Source: Bacteroides fragilis
GTDB lineage: Bacteria > Bacillota > Clostridia > Lachnospirales > Lachnospiraceae
Reading direction: 5' to 3'
Assembly (NCBI GenBank): GCA_023664485.1
Contig: JAMPFK010000002.1
Span: 62,001 to 126,000, forward strand
DNA length: 64,000 nt
The translations under genes and the position numbers were made by a program. Of the stretch, positions 47,799-57,166 are shown one piece after another (the stretch's first letter is position 1; each line of letters begins with the position of its first letter). The notes beneath the pieces were generated by a model. It ran no database searches. It was given only the letters and a program-made list of their open reading frames with translations, and was not told the origin of the DNA.

Positions 47799-48140
47799 AT
47801 GAAAAGAGGAGATATTTATTATGCCGACCTGCGGCCCGTCATCGGTTCGGAACAGGGCGGCGTGAGACCGGTGCTGATCATACAGAACGACGTCGGGAAC
47901 AAACACAGCCCGACCGTTATCTGTGCGGCGATCACGTCCAGGATGAATAAGGCGAAGCTGCCTACCCATATCGAGCTGAACGCCAATAAATATGATATGG
48001 TGAAGGATTCCGTGATTTTGCTCGAACAGCTCCGTACCATTGATAAAAAACGCCTGAAAGACAGAGTCTGTCATCTGGATCAGGAAATTATGAAGGAAGT
48101 CAATACAGGATTAATGGTCAGCCTTGAATTGAATACATAA
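47799..48140 (+). CDS. MazF/PemK-family endoribonuclease toxin (NdoA-like)
   Basis: A 113-aa mRNA interferase. The fold signatures are MKRGDIYYADLRPVIGSEQG (substrate-binding loop), RPVLIIQNDVGN and CAAITSRMNKAKLPTHIEL, matching Bacillus NdoA, including its catalytic Arg and Thr positions. The start ATG 47799 has GAAGGAAG upstream; the longer frame from 47742 lacks one. In Bacillus the antitoxin gene lies between alr and this gene; here only 82 bases separate them and no antitoxin ORF is visible. Confidence 0.92.
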   Translation: MKRGDIYYADLRPVIGSEQGGVRPVLIIQNDVGNKHSPTVICAAITSRMNKAKLPTHIELNANKYDMVKDSVILLEQLRTIDKKRLKDRVCHLDQEIMKEVNTGLMVSLELNT

Positions 48141-48211
48141 GGTTGAAAAGGTTGGAAAATCAGAGATTTTTCAACCGCAGGTTATGGAAGACGAAAGAGA
48201 GGAAAAGTACT

Positions 48212-48283
48212 GTGAAAATAAATTTTTCACATATGAACTTGTTCATATTGCGAATATTGTGCCTTGCGGCATCAAATATCGCG
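48212..48283 (+). other. Tandem hairpins in the leader of the CBS-domain gene
   Basis: Three adjacent stems: GTGAAAA (48212-48218) with TTTTCAC (48224-48230); ATATGAAC (48231-48238) with GTTCATAT (48241-48248); and an interrupted stem around TGCC (48260-48263)/GGCA (48268-48271) extended by ATATT/AATAT and GCG/CGC. The series ends about 15 bases before the start codon. Another stem, GGTTG..AAAA with TTTT..CAACC, lies near 48150-48176. Function unknown. Confidence 0.4.
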
Positions 48284-48298
48284 GGATGAGAGAAAGGA

Positions 48299-49720
48299 AT
48301 GGTTATTTCAATGGAAGAGGATTTGCTGAATCCGGGTACGGTTCTGGTATTTTTGATACTGCTGTTTCTGGAAATGATGGTCTACGGTTTCAGCTCGGCG
48401 GTTCAGAACAGGCATGAGCATGAACGGGAACCGGAGAAGGCGCAGAAGAAGCCGGATAAAAAGATGGCAAGGCTGCAGTATCTGATCGATAATCCGGCCA
48501 AGTACACGAATGCGATACAGCTCGGCGTCGTAACGGTCAATATGTTGTTCGGCGCGTTGTACCTTTACCGGCTGAACAGTTATTTCGGTTATATCGTCTG
48601 CCGGATGGCGGTCGATCATATAAGCGGGCTGGCGGGCTGGCATATAACGTGCCTGGCGGTTCTTACCGCGGTTATCGTAACGGTCTGCCTTTTGTACATA
48701 GTGCTTATGTTCGGCGTGCTGATTCCGAAAAAAGCGGCCTCCCGCTATCCGGATATGTGGATTCGGTTCTGTATGACGCCCATTTACTATTATGTGCGCG
48801 TTACAGCGTCTTTTACCGGCCTGGTTTCGGTATCGGCGAGAGGCATTCTGCAGCTGCTCGGTATCAAGGGGCTGGATGCGGCCGCGGATGTGACTGAGGA
48901 AGAAATCATTTCCATGATCAATGTCGGTCATGAGCAGGGCGTCCTGCTCGCGAGCGAGGCGGAGATGATCACCAATATATTTGAATACAGCGAGAAAGAA
49001 GCGAAAGACGTTATGGTGAACCGGAATAACATGATCGCGCTCGACTGCAACGCGACGCTGCAGGAGGCGGCGGCTTTTATTCTGGAAGAGCACAACAGCC
49101 GTTTTCCGGTCTATCACGATACGCTCGACCATATCGTCGGCATCCTGCATTTAAAAGACGTTATGCGGATGCAGATGAATGAGAAAATGCTGAATAAGCC
49201 GATCGGCAAAATCAGGGGACTGCTCAGAGAGCCCCTGTTCATTACCGAGACGAGAAAAATCGACAGTTTGTTAAAGACCATGCAGAATGAAAAAATCCAG
49301 ATGGCGATCGTGGTCGATGAATACGGGCAGACCGCGGGCCTGCTTGCGCTGGAAGATATTCTGGAAGAAATCGTCGGCAAGATTCAGGACGAATATGACG
49401 AGGAAGAAAGCTATATCAGGGAGAACGGGCAGGACGAATATATTATCGACGGCATGATGCCGCTCGATGAGCTGGAGGAACAGCTCGGCGTTTCTCTGAA
49501 GGAAGAAAATTTCGATACCGTGAACGGTTTTGTGATTTCGAGGCTGGAACATATCCCGGAAGAGGGCGAAGAGTTCGAGTTCCGGCATCAGGGCTATCTT
49601 TTTAAGATTCTGGAAGTAAAAGGCCGGATGATACAGAGCGTGCTCGCCATGAAGATCACAGGGCCGGAGGAAGGCGAAGAAAAAAAATCCGGGACGGTTG
49701 AAGAAACAGAAGAAAAATGA
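48299..49720 (+). CDS. CNNM (DUF21)-CBS-CorC/HlyC family membrane protein
   Basis: A 473-aa protein. The N-terminal DUF21/CNNM membrane domain (about 1-195) is followed by a CBS pair (about 225-345; EAKDVMVNRNNMIALD, HNSRFPVYHDTLDHIVGILH, VVDEYGQTAGLLALEDILEE) and a CorC_HlyC C-terminal domain (DEYIIDGMMPLDELEEQLG). Homologues export Mg2+ or Co2+ or affect metal resistance. The N-terminus is uncertain: ATG 48299 directly follows AAAGGA, and ATG 48311 is an alternative. The C-terminal tail is Glu/Lys-rich. Confidence 0.88.
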   Translation: MVISMEEDLLNPGTVLVFLILLFLEMMVYGFSSAVQNRHEHEREPEKAQKKPDKKMARLQYLIDNPAKYTNAIQLGVVTVNMLFGALYLYRLNSYFGYIVCRMAVDHISGLAGWHITCLAVLTAVIVTVCLLYIVLMFGVLIPKKAASRYPDMWIRFCMTPIYYYVRVTASFTGLVSVSARGILQLLGIKGLDAAADVTEEEIISMINVGHEQGVLLASEAEMITNIFEYSEKEAKDVMVNRNNMIALDCNATLQEAAAFILEEHNSRFPVYHDTLDHIVGILHLKDVMRMQMNEKMLNKPIGKIRGLLREPLFITETRKIDSLLKTMQNEKIQMAIVVDEYGQTAGLLALEDILEEIVGKIQDEYDEEESYIRENGQDEYIIDGMMPLDELEEQLGVSLKEENFDTVNGFVISRLEHIPEEGEEFEFRHQGYLFKILEVKGRMIQSVLAMKITGPEEGEEKKSGTVEETEEK

Positions 49721-49773
49721 TAGTATATAAGTTATTGATAACAGCAGGATAAGAGACAAAGGAGAGGAAAAAG

Positions 49774-50502
49774 ATGTCAGGACATTCAAAATTCGCGAAT
49801 ATTAAACATAAGAAAGAGAAGAACGATGCGGCTAAAGGAAAGATTTTTACGATCATCGGAAGGGAGATCGCCGTCGCGGTAAAAGAGGGCGGGCCGGATC
49901 CGAACAATAATTTCAAGCTGGCGCAGGTCATCGCGAAGGCAAAGGCAAACAACATGCCGAACGATACGATTGAAAGAGGCATTAAGAAAGCGTCCGGCGA
50001 CAACGGCGGCGTTACCTATAAATACGTTACTTATGAAGGCTACGGGCCGAACGGCATTGCGATCATCGTCGATGCGCTGACGGATAATACCAACCGGACG
50101 GCTGCCAATGTCAGGAGCGCGTTTACCAAAGGACAGGGCAGTATCGGAACGCCCGGCTGCGTTTCCTTTATGTTCGATAAAAAAGGGCTGATCATCGTAG
50201 ATAAAGAAGAGTGCGATATGGAAGCCGACGATCTGATGATGCAGGCTCTGGATGGGGGCGCCGAGGATTTTGCGGAGGAAGAGGACAGCTATGAGATCTA
50301 CACGGCCCCGGATGATCTGGAAGCCGTATCAGGCGCGCTGAAGGAGGCGGGCATCGAGATGGTTTCTTCCGAGGTGACGATGATTCCGCAGAACTGGGTG
50401 GAGCTGACCGATGAGACCGCCGTTAAGAACCTGCAGAGAACGCTGGATCTGCTGGAAGAGGACGACGATGTGCAGGCGGTGTATCACAACTGGGACGAAT
50501 AA
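49774..50502 (+). CDS. YebC/PmpR-family protein (TACO1-like)
   Basis: A 242-aa member of the TACO1/YebC family: MSGHSKFANIKHKKEKNDAA at the start, AVKEGGPDPNNNFKLAQVIA, GRE and YEGYGPNGIAIIVDALTDN (separate blocks), and the C-terminal VTMIPQNWVEL. Once called transcription factors, these proteins are now linked to translation of difficult peptide stretches such as polyproline. GGAGAGG precedes the ATG. It sits between the CorC-like gene and metY without an obvious functional tie. Confidence 0.95.
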   Translation: MSGHSKFANIKHKKEKNDAAKGKIFTIIGREIAVAVKEGGPDPNNNFKLAQVIAKAKANNMPNDTIERGIKKASGDNGGVTYKYVTYEGYGPNGIAIIVDALTDNTNRTAANVRSAFTKGQGSIGTPGCVSFMFDKKGLIIVDKEECDMEADDLMMQALDGGAEDFAEEEDSYEIYTAPDDLEAVSGALKEAGIEMVSSEVTMIPQNWVELTDETAVKNLQRTLDLLEEDDDVQAVYHNWDE

Positions 50503-50531
50503 GGGAATGGGAAGAAAGGGATAAGGAGAAA

Positions 50532-51818
50532 ATGAAAGGACAGTACGAAAAAGAAACAATCTGTGTGCAGGCGGGCTGGCAGCCTGGGAACGGGGAACCC
50601 CGCATTCTGCCGATTTATCAGAGCACTACCTTTAAATACGAAACTTCCGAACAGATGGGGCGGTTGTTCGATCTGGAGGAAGAAGGATATTTCTATACGA
50701 GGCTGCAGAACCCGACTAACGACTATGTGGCTTCCAAGATCTGTGAGCTGGAAGGCGGCGTGGCGGCAATGCTGACCTCTTCCGGGCAGGCGGCGAATTA
50801 TTATGCCATATTCAATATCTGCGAGGCGGGCGGCCATGTGGTATTATCCTCTACGGTATATGGCGGCACCTTTAATCTGCTCACCTGTACGATGAAAAAG
50901 ATGGGAATCGAATGTACCGTCGTCGATCCGGATGACGATGAAGAAGCGCTGAACAGGGCTTTTCAGGAAAATACAAAATGCGTACTGGCGGAAACGATTG
51001 CGAATCCCGCGCTCGTCGTGCTGGACATCGAGAAATTCGCCAGACTGGCGCACAGCCATCATGTGCCGCTCATTATCGACAATACGTTTGCAACGCCGGT
51101 GAACTGCAGTCCTTTTGCATGGGGCGCCGATATCGTGACCCATTCCACGACAAAATATATGGACGGTCATGCGATGACGGTAGGCGGCTGTATCGTTGAT
51201 TCCGGCAATTTTGACTGGACCGCATATCCGGAGAAATTTCCGGGGCTCTGCACGCCGGATGAATCCTACCATGGAATCACCTATACGGAGAAATTCGGCA
51301 GGGCCGCTTATATTACCAAGGCGACAAGCCAGCTGATGCGGGATCTGGGATCGATTCAGTCCCCGCAGAACGCGTTCCTTCTGAACGTAGGGCTTGAAAC
51401 GCTGCCCCTCCGCATGGAAAGGCACTGTTATAACGCGCAGAAAACAGCGGAATTTCTGGAAGCGCACGAGAAAGTGGCCTGGGTCAATTATCCGGGCTTA
51501 AAGAGCAGCAGGTATTACGGGCTGGCGCAGAAATATATGCCGAACGGGACCTGCGGGGTCATCGCTTTCGGCTTAAAGGGCGGAAGGGAAGCGGCCTCCC
51601 GGATGATGGACAAGCTGCATCTGGCGGCGATTGTTACGCATGTCGCGGATGCGAGAACCTGTGTGCTTCACCCTGCGAGCCATACGCACAGGCAGATGAA
51701 CGATGAGCAGTTGAAGGAGGCGGGCGTTGCGCCCGATCTGATCAGGCTCTCTGTCGGCATTGAAAACGTAAAGGACATTATTGCGGATTTGGAGCAGGCG
51801 CTCGGCCAGATAGATTAG
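50532..51818 (+). CDS. metY: O-acetylhomoserine sulfhydrylase-type PLP enzyme
   Basis: A 428-aa Cys/Met metabolism PLP enzyme, likely forming homocysteine from O-acetylhomoserine and sulfide. Motifs: YFYTRLQNPTNDYVASKICE, AMLTSSGQAANYYAIF, DNTFATP, and the PLP Lys208 in HSTTKYMDGH. The C-terminal VLHPASHTHRQM and IRLSVGIENVKDIIADL are typical of MetY-type rather than MetB enzymes. AAGGAGAAA precedes the ATG. The start lies 29 bases after yebC, so co-transcription is possible. Confidence 0.9.
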   Translation: MKGQYEKETICVQAGWQPGNGEPRILPIYQSTTFKYETSEQMGRLFDLEEEGYFYTRLQNPTNDYVASKICELEGGVAAMLTSSGQAANYYAIFNICEAGGHVVLSSTVYGGTFNLLTCTMKKMGIECTVVDPDDDEEALNRAFQENTKCVLAETIANPALVVLDIEKFARLAHSHHVPLIIDNTFATPVNCSPFAWGADIVTHSTTKYMDGHAMTVGGCIVDSGNFDWTAYPEKFPGLCTPDESYHGITYTEKFGRAAYITKATSQLMRDLGSIQSPQNAFLLNVGLETLPLRMERHCYNAQKTAEFLEAHEKVAWVNYPGLKSSRYYGLAQKYMPNGTCGVIAFGLKGGREAASRMMDKLHLAAIVTHVADARTCVLHPASHTHRQMNDEQLKEAGVAPDLIRLSVGIENVKDIIADLEQALGQID

Positions 51819-51838
51819 GACGAAGGATAAAAGAGAAG

Positions 51839-53371
51839 ATGACATATAAAAAAACATGGCTGAGTTATCTGCTGTGGGCTGTATATACCTGCCTGACGGG
51901 CGTAATGCTTGCCAATTATGCAATCCTGTTCTGGCAGAAAAAAATGGATGCTTCGCTAAGCTATGGCACGGCTGTTTTCGTGTTCCTTGTTTTTGCCGCC
52001 GCGGCGGGCGTTTATTTCCTGATCCGCAGGATATCCGGCAGGATTGTCAGGGGAAATCATGAAATCAGCAGCCATACGAAGCTTTTGTGGGAAATATTTG
52101 CTGTGCTCAGCATCCTTTTCGCAGGACTGTTGTACCGCGTATTCCTGTATCTTAAGAATATTGATTTTATCACAGAAAATTCGTATTACCAGTTCGCAGC
52201 GGTGAAAGCGGGAAATACGGTCGGGCCAATGGTACATGGCGCTTCTTATTTGTATACCATGTGCCTGTCTTTCGTATTGTCCTTTTTGGGGAATAAGATC
52301 GCGGCGGCTGTCTGCCTGCAGATTTTCTTTCAGATGGTCACGCTTCTGCTCGCTTTTTTTGTCGTAAGAGGGCTGGCAGGGAGAATTCCCGCCTGCATAG
52401 CGATGCTCGTACTGGCGGTCTCGTCCGTATATGCGGGGCAGATTTTGACGATGACGCCGGAAAGCCTGTTCTTTCTTCTCTATCTGACGGGGATATTCAT
52501 TGTCGGGGATTATGTAAAGAATGACTGCGGAAACCGCAGAGGGAAGCTGTCGGCCGTTATGGGCGCTTTGCTTTCGGGAATTATCATAGGGCTTCTCGCT
52601 TATCTGGATGCGGTTTCCTTGACATTATTCGTTCTTATGGCCGGTCTCGTGACGGGGATCCGCCCGAAATGCGCGCAAAAGAGCGGAGGCACCGGTTTTT
52701 CTCTACTGCTCCTTCTGGCCGCTGCGGCGGCGGGAGGGCTTACGTTTGCCGGGATGCTCGCATTGAACGCATACAGTTATCATGAGAGCATTGGAGCGAT
52801 GACGGAGATGTTAGCGGCCTTCTACCGGACCCATTTCCGGATAGATTATGTGCTCTGCCGGACAGAATACTCCGTCGTGGAATGTCTGGTCATCGTGATT
52901 CTTGCTTTCTTTTTGATTCCTGCTTTTTGGAACCGGAAGAAGAGACAGAATGCCACGCCGTGGATATGCCTTATGCTTCTGCTCGCGCCGACCCCGCTTA
53001 CCGCCCAGGGCGTGCTGCCTTATCAGGTCTACTCGGTTTTTCTGTGGGGTGTTCTTGCCGGCATCGGCCTGCAGCAGAGTTTCGTATGGGAGAGTGCGGC
53101 CCCTGTAAAAGAGCGGTGTGAGAAGGAAGAGGAAGCGCCCAAGAAAGAGAAACCCGCAGAAACGGCCGCAGCGGCGGAGGTGTCTGCGGAAGCGGCTCCG
53201 GCCGCAGCTTCCATGCAGGCTCCGAATCAGAAGCCGCGTTTTCTGGAAAATCCGCTGCCGCAGCCCAAACGGCATGAGAAGCGGACGATGGATTACCAGT
53301 ATGAGGTCAGGGAGGAGCAGATGAAGTTCGATATTGAGGTGAAAGATAACGATGATTTTGATATCGAATGA
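51839..53371 (+). CDS. Polytopic membrane protein, GT-C glycosyltransferase-like, with charged tail
   Basis: A 510-aa protein with about ten hydrophobic segments in residues 1-415. The loop after the third helix (FITENSYYQFAAVKAGNTV) and the layout MVHGASYLYTMCLSFVLSFL resemble mannosyltransferase-like GT-C membrane proteins. The C-terminal about 90 residues are cytosolic, first Ala/Glu-rich and low in complexity (EKPAETAAAAEVSAEAAPA), then basic, then acidic (FDIEVKDNDDFDIE). Substrate unknown. A terminator follows at 53440. Confidence 0.72.
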   Translation: MTYKKTWLSYLLWAVYTCLTGVMLANYAILFWQKKMDASLSYGTAVFVFLVFAAAAGVYFLIRRISGRIVRGNHEISSHTKLLWEIFAVLSILFAGLLYRVFLYLKNIDFITENSYYQFAAVKAGNTVGPMVHGASYLYTMCLSFVLSFLGNKIAAAVCLQIFFQMVTLLLAFFVVRGLAGRIPACIAMLVLAVSSVYAGQILTMTPESLFFLLYLTGIFIVGDYVKNDCGNRRGKLSAVMGALLSGIIIGLLAYLDAVSLTLFVLMAGLVTGIRPKCAQKSGGTGFSLLLLLAAAAAGGLTFAGMLALNAYSYHESIGAMTEMLAAFYRTHFRIDYVLCRTEYSVVECLVIVILAFFLIPAFWNRKKRQNATPWICLMLLLAPTPLTAQGVLPYQVYSVFLWGVLAGIGLQQSFVWESAAPVKERCEKEEEAPKKEKPAETAAAAEVSAEAAPAAASMQAPNQKPRFLENPLPQPKRHEKRTMDYQYEVREEQMKFDIEVKDNDDFDIE

Positions 53372-53439
53372 TAATATGGAAGCAAAAGCAGGCCGTATGA
53401 CCTTCCGGGATGAATAAAAAATAAAATATAACAAAGACT

Positions 53440-53472
53440 AAAAGGGAATCGCAGTTCGTGATTCTCTTTTTT
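53440..53472 (+). terminator. Intrinsic terminator after the GT-C-like gene
   Basis: AAAAGGGAATCGC (53440-53452) pairs with GTGATTCTCTTTT (53458-53470), with two wobbles and a 5-base loop, ending in six Ts. Confidence 0.75.
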
Positions 53473-53535
53473 GACGGGAAGAGGATTGCGGCAGCCTAAG
53501 CGGTAAAGGCGAAAAGAAAGGCGGACATAACAGCA

Positions 53536-54357
53536 ATGGGAAATAAACAGGAAAACAGTAAACAGAACAATAAGCAAAACGGCGGTAAACAGGAGAACAG
53601 ACAGGACAGCAGGCAGAATAACAGAAAAGAGAAGAACGAAAAGGAAGGAAAGGAAGAGGAGAGAAAAGCGTCCAAAGCCGGGGCGGAGAAGCACAGGGAT
53701 GAGAGGATCGAATCGACGGGCCAGCTGACGCTGGATGAAAACGAATCTCAGCATAACATCCATTTGATCACGATCATCGGGGAAATCGAAGGGCACGATA
53801 ATCTCGGCGGTTCTTCCAAGACGACGAAATACGAGCATATTCTGCCGCAGCTGGCGGCGATCGAAGACAGTAAGAAAATCGACGGCGTTCTGATTCTCCT
53901 AAATACGATGGGCGGAGATGTGGAAGCCGGGCTGGCGATCGCGGAAATGATTTCTTCCCTGAGCAAACCGACGGTATCCCTCGTGCTCGGCGGAAGCCAT
54001 TCGATCGGCGTGCCGATCGCGGTCAGCACGGATTATTCCTATATCGTACCGACGGGAACGATGGTCATTCATCCGGTGCGGCTGAACGGCATGGTCATCG
54101 GCGTACAGCAGACCTTCGACTACTTCAAGCAGATTCAGAACCGGATTACGGGCTTCGTCTGCGGGCATTGCAAAATTTCCAAACCGCGGCTGGAAGAACT
54201 GATGATGGAGACCGGAATGCTGACAAAGGACGTTGGGACCGTTCTCGTCGGAAAAGAGGCTGTGGAAGAAGGCATTATCAATGAGGTCGGCGGAATCAGC
54301 GACGCGATCGCGCACCTTCACGATATGGTGGAAAGGCGGAAGGCGGATACAAAATAA
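53536..54357 (+). CDS. tepA: ClpP-fold serine protease, TepA family
   Basis: A 273-aa protein. Residues 1-65 are a low-complexity, Gln/Asn/Lys/Glu-rich hydrophilic extension; the ClpP-like core follows. Core landmarks are LLNTMGGDVEAGLAIAEMIS, the nucleophile Ser in GGSHSIGVPIA, and the His in MVIHPVRLNG. TepA (translocation-enhancing protein) of Bacillus lies directly before spoIIIE, as here before ftsK/spoIIIE. It is thought to act on signal peptides or membrane proteins. The disordered N-terminal extension is longer than usual for the family. Confidence 0.87.
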   Translation: MGNKQENSKQNNKQNGGKQENRQDSRQNNRKEKNEKEGKEEERKASKAGAEKHRDERIESTGQLTLDENESQHNIHLITIIGEIEGHDNLGGSSKTTKYEHILPQLAAIEDSKKIDGVLILLNTMGGDVEAGLAIAEMISSLSKPTVSLVLGGSHSIGVPIAVSTDYSYIVPTGTMVIHPVRLNGMVIGVQQTFDYFKQIQNRITGFVCGHCKISKPRLEELMMETGMLTKDVGTVLVGKEAVEEGIINEVGGISDAIAHLHDMVERRKADTK

Positions 54358-54360
54358 AAG

Positions 54361-54389
54361 ATGACAAGTAAAATTGAAAATGCTATACT
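54361..54389 (+). promoter_or_regulatory. Candidate promoter of ftsK/spoIIIE
   Basis: ATGACA at 54361-54366, a 17-base spacer, and TATACT at 54384-54389. The gene starts at 54426 after GGAGAG. Confidence 0.45.
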
Positions 54390-54425
54390 AGTGTGAGATA
54401 ATCAGATACGAATGGAGAGATTGGT

Positions 54426-57125
54426 ATGGCGGCGAGTCGGGGGACGAGAAAGAAGAGTTCCGGAGCTTCCAGTAGAAATTCCAGTTCCAACAGGAGAAAA
54501 GCGGCGAATAGCAGAAATAACGGCAGATCAGGCCGTTCGGGCGGAGCAGGGCGCGGGGAGCCGATGGATACCGCGATTCGGAATGAGATCATTCTGATCG
54601 CGTTTCTGGCGGTCTCGGTGTTCCTGTTTTTATGCAATTTCGGGATCGTCGGGAAAATCGGAGACGCGGTCAGTACGTTCATGTTCGGCGTATTCGGCCT
54701 GACGGCCTATGTTGCGCCGGTCATTATTTTTCTGGCGATTGCTTTCGGGATGTCCAATGTCGGCAATAATATCGCGACCAGGAAGCTGGTCGCCGGAATG
54801 ATTCTGATTCTGCTTGTGAGCATGATCTTTGAGCTGACGAGCGCGGGATATACGGAAACGGATACTTATCAGTTGAAAGAAATCTATGAAAGATGCAGCG
54901 AGAACCGGAACGGCGGCGGCGTGCTGGCCGGTTCCGCCGCGTTCGCGTTCTATAAAATGCTCGGCATGGTGGGAACCGTGCTCGCCATGATCGTAATCGG
55001 AATCATCTGTGCCGTTATCGTGACGGATAAATCTTTCTTAAACGGCGTAGCCAGCCAGAGCAGGAAAGTCTATGAGCGTTCCAGGGAAGATGCCGCTTAC
55101 AGGCGCGAACGTTCGAGAGAGCGAAGAGAAGAACTGGAGCAGCGGCGCATCCGGGAGGAAGAGCGGAGGAAGCAGATGGAAGAAGAACGGGAAAACGAAA
55201 AAATCCTCCGCATGGACAAAAAGGTTTCCGGCGTTATGCTGGACACTGCACTGGGGACAGGCCGCGACGGGCGCATCCGGGAAGAAACGGTCCATAGCCG
55301 GGACGATATCCATGAAATTATGCTGAGCGATGAAGGGGAAGAGGAGGAACTGCCTGTCATCCGGGAAGAAAATACATATCATGTGATAGAGAACGAGTCG
55401 GACGAGCTGGACGAGATCAGGTTCCCGGCGGAGGAAGAAGAGGAAGAGGAGACGGAAATCGAAGAAGAGTTTCCGGAGCCGTTAAAGCCCCAGGATTCCT
55501 ATACCCTTCAGATGGGGAACAGTATGCCTTCCGAAGGGACAATAACGAGAGAAAGGCCCGCCGCGAAGGCTGCGGAGAAATCCGCCGTAAGCGGTGCGGA
55601 GAAAATACCGGCGCCGGAAAGCGGAATACAGACGCAGGCGGCGAAGGCGCCGAAACAGTACCGTTTCCCGCCTGTCAGTCTGCTGGCGAAGGGAAAAGGG
55701 AAGAACAACGAAAATTCCAGCAGAGAGCTGAATGAAACGGCGGCCAGGTTACAGCAGACGCTGGCGACCTTCGGCGTCCGCGTGACGATTACGGATATCA
55801 GCCAGGGGCCGTCCGTAACGCGGTATGAGATGCAGCCGGAGCAGGGTGTGAAGGTGAGCAGGATCGTAGGGCTGGCGGACGATATCAAATTGAATCTGGC
55901 GGCGACGGATATCCGTATCGAAGCGCCGATTCCAGGCAAGGCGGCGGTCGGCATCGAGGTGCCGAACAGGGAAAATTCCGCGGTCGCTCTGCGCGAACTG
56001 CTGGAATCGAAGGAATTTAAAGAATTCCCGTCCAATCTGGCTTTTGCGGTAGGAAAGGATATTGCTGGAAAGATCGTGACGGCGGATATCGCCAGGATGC
56101 CTCATATGCTGATCGCGGGCGCGACCGGCTCCGGTAAATCCGTCTGCATCAATACGATCATCATGGGCATTTTATATAAGGCGCACCCGGACGATGTGAA
56201 GCTGATCATGATAGACCCTAAGGTCGTGGAATTGAGCGTTTATAACGGTATTCCGCATCTGCTCATTCCGGTCGTGACCGATCCGAAAAAGGCGGCCGCG
56301 GCATTACACTGGGGCGTTGCGGAGATGACAGACCGCTATAAAAAATTCGCGGACTACAATGTACGCGATTTAAAAGGTTATAACAAAAAAGTAGAAGAAA
56401 TGCGGGCAAAGGGCGATGCTGATGCGCCGGACAGGCTTCCGCAGATTCTGATCGTCGTGGACGAACTTGCGGATCTGATGATGGTGGCGCCGGGAGAGGT
56501 CGAAGAGTCTGTCTGCCGCCTGGCACAGCTCGCAAGAGCCTGCGGCATTCACCTGATCATCGCGACGCAGAGGCCTTCGGTCGATGTCATTACCGGTCTG
56601 ATCAAAGCCAATATGCCGAGCCGGATCGCGTTTGCGGTATCCAGCGGCGTGGATTCCCGGACGATCCTGGATATGGTCGGCGCGGAGAAACTTCTCGGCA
56701 AAGGGGATATGCTCTTTTACCCGCAGGGATATCCCAAGCCCGCCAGAGTGCAGGGCGCGTTCGTTTCCGATAAGGAAGTTTCGGATGTCGTCGATTTCCT
56801 GAAAAACCAGGCGATCGGCAGCGTATACAGCGATGACGTGGAGGAAAAGATCAGGAATATGGGAAGCGCGTCCGCAGAGGGCGGCGCGGGCGGTTCCGGC
56901 TCGGAATACGACCAGTATTTTGCGGAGGCGGGCCGTTTTATCATCGATAAGGACAAAGCTTCTATCGGTATGCTGCAAAGAGTCTTTAAAATCGGGTTTA
57001 ACAGGGCGGCGAGAATCATGGACCAGCTGTGCGAGGCCGGCGTCGTCGGAGAAGAGGAAGGGACGAAACCGCGCAAGGTGCTGATGTCTATGGAAGAATT
57101 TGAACAGCTCACAGAGGAGATTTGA
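54426..57125 (+). CDS. ftsK: FtsK/SpoIIIE-family DNA translocase
   Basis: An 899-aa motor that pumps DNA through the division or sporulation septum. Residues 1-55 are Ser/Arg/Asn-rich; about four membrane helices lie within 58-205; a long charged linker (about 205-430) has EEERRKQMEEERENEK and acidic runs. The motor domain begins near 430 with VSLLAKGKGKNNENSSREL and has Walker A in AGATGSGKSVCINT and Walker B in ILIVVDELADLMM. The C-terminal gamma winged helix (FKIGFNRAARIMDQLCEAG) reads KOPS/SRS sites. Whether it acts as FtsK or SpoIIIE is not decidable here; the tepA neighbour favours the SpoIIIE locus. Confidence 0.94.
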   Translation: MAASRGTRKKSSGASSRNSSSNRRKAANSRNNGRSGRSGGAGRGEPMDTAIRNEIILIAFLAVSVFLFLCNFGIVGKIGDAVSTFMFGVFGLTAYVAPVIIFLAIAFGMSNVGNNIATRKLVAGMILILLVSMIFELTSAGYTETDTYQLKEIYERCSENRNGGGVLAGSAAFAFYKMLGMVGTVLAMIVIGIICAVIVTDKSFLNGVASQSRKVYERSREDAAYRRERSRERREELEQRRIREEERRKQMEEERENEKILRMDKKVSGVMLDTALGTGRDGRIREETVHSRDDIHEIMLSDEGEEEELPVIREENTYHVIENESDELDEIRFPAEEEEEEETEIEEEFPEPLKPQDSYTLQMGNSMPSEGTITRERPAAKAAEKSAVSGAEKIPAPESGIQTQAAKAPKQYRFPPVSLLAKGKGKNNENSSRELNETAARLQQTLATFGVRVTITDISQGPSVTRYEMQPEQGVKVSRIVGLADDIKLNLAATDIRIEAPIPGKAAVGIEVPNRENSAVALRELLESKEFKEFPSNLAFAVGKDIAGKIVTADIARMPHMLIAGATGSGKSVCINTIIMGILYKAHPDDVKLIMIDPKVVELSVYNGIPHLLIPVVTDPKKAAAALHWGVAEMTDRYKKFADYNVRDLKGYNKKVEEMRAKGDADAPDRLPQILIVVDELADLMMVAPGEVEESVCRLAQLARACGIHLIIATQRPSVDVITGLIKANMPSRIAFAVSSGVDSRTILDMVGAEKLLGKGDMLFYPQGYPKPARVQGAFVSDKEVSDVVDFLKNQAIGSVYSDDVEEKIRNMGSASAEGGAGGSGSEYDQYFAEAGRFIIDKDKASIGMLQRVFKIGFNRAARIMDQLCEAGVVGEEEGTKPRKVLMSMEEFEQLTEEI

Positions 57126-57166
57126 GCCTGCAGCGCAATACCGCAGGCCGGGAGAAAGGTATGGTT

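Noticed and set aside
48141..48298. M-box (Mg2+) riboswitch before the CorC-like gene
   Set aside because: The stems present do not contain the conserved M-box sequences; kept only as unassigned hairpins.
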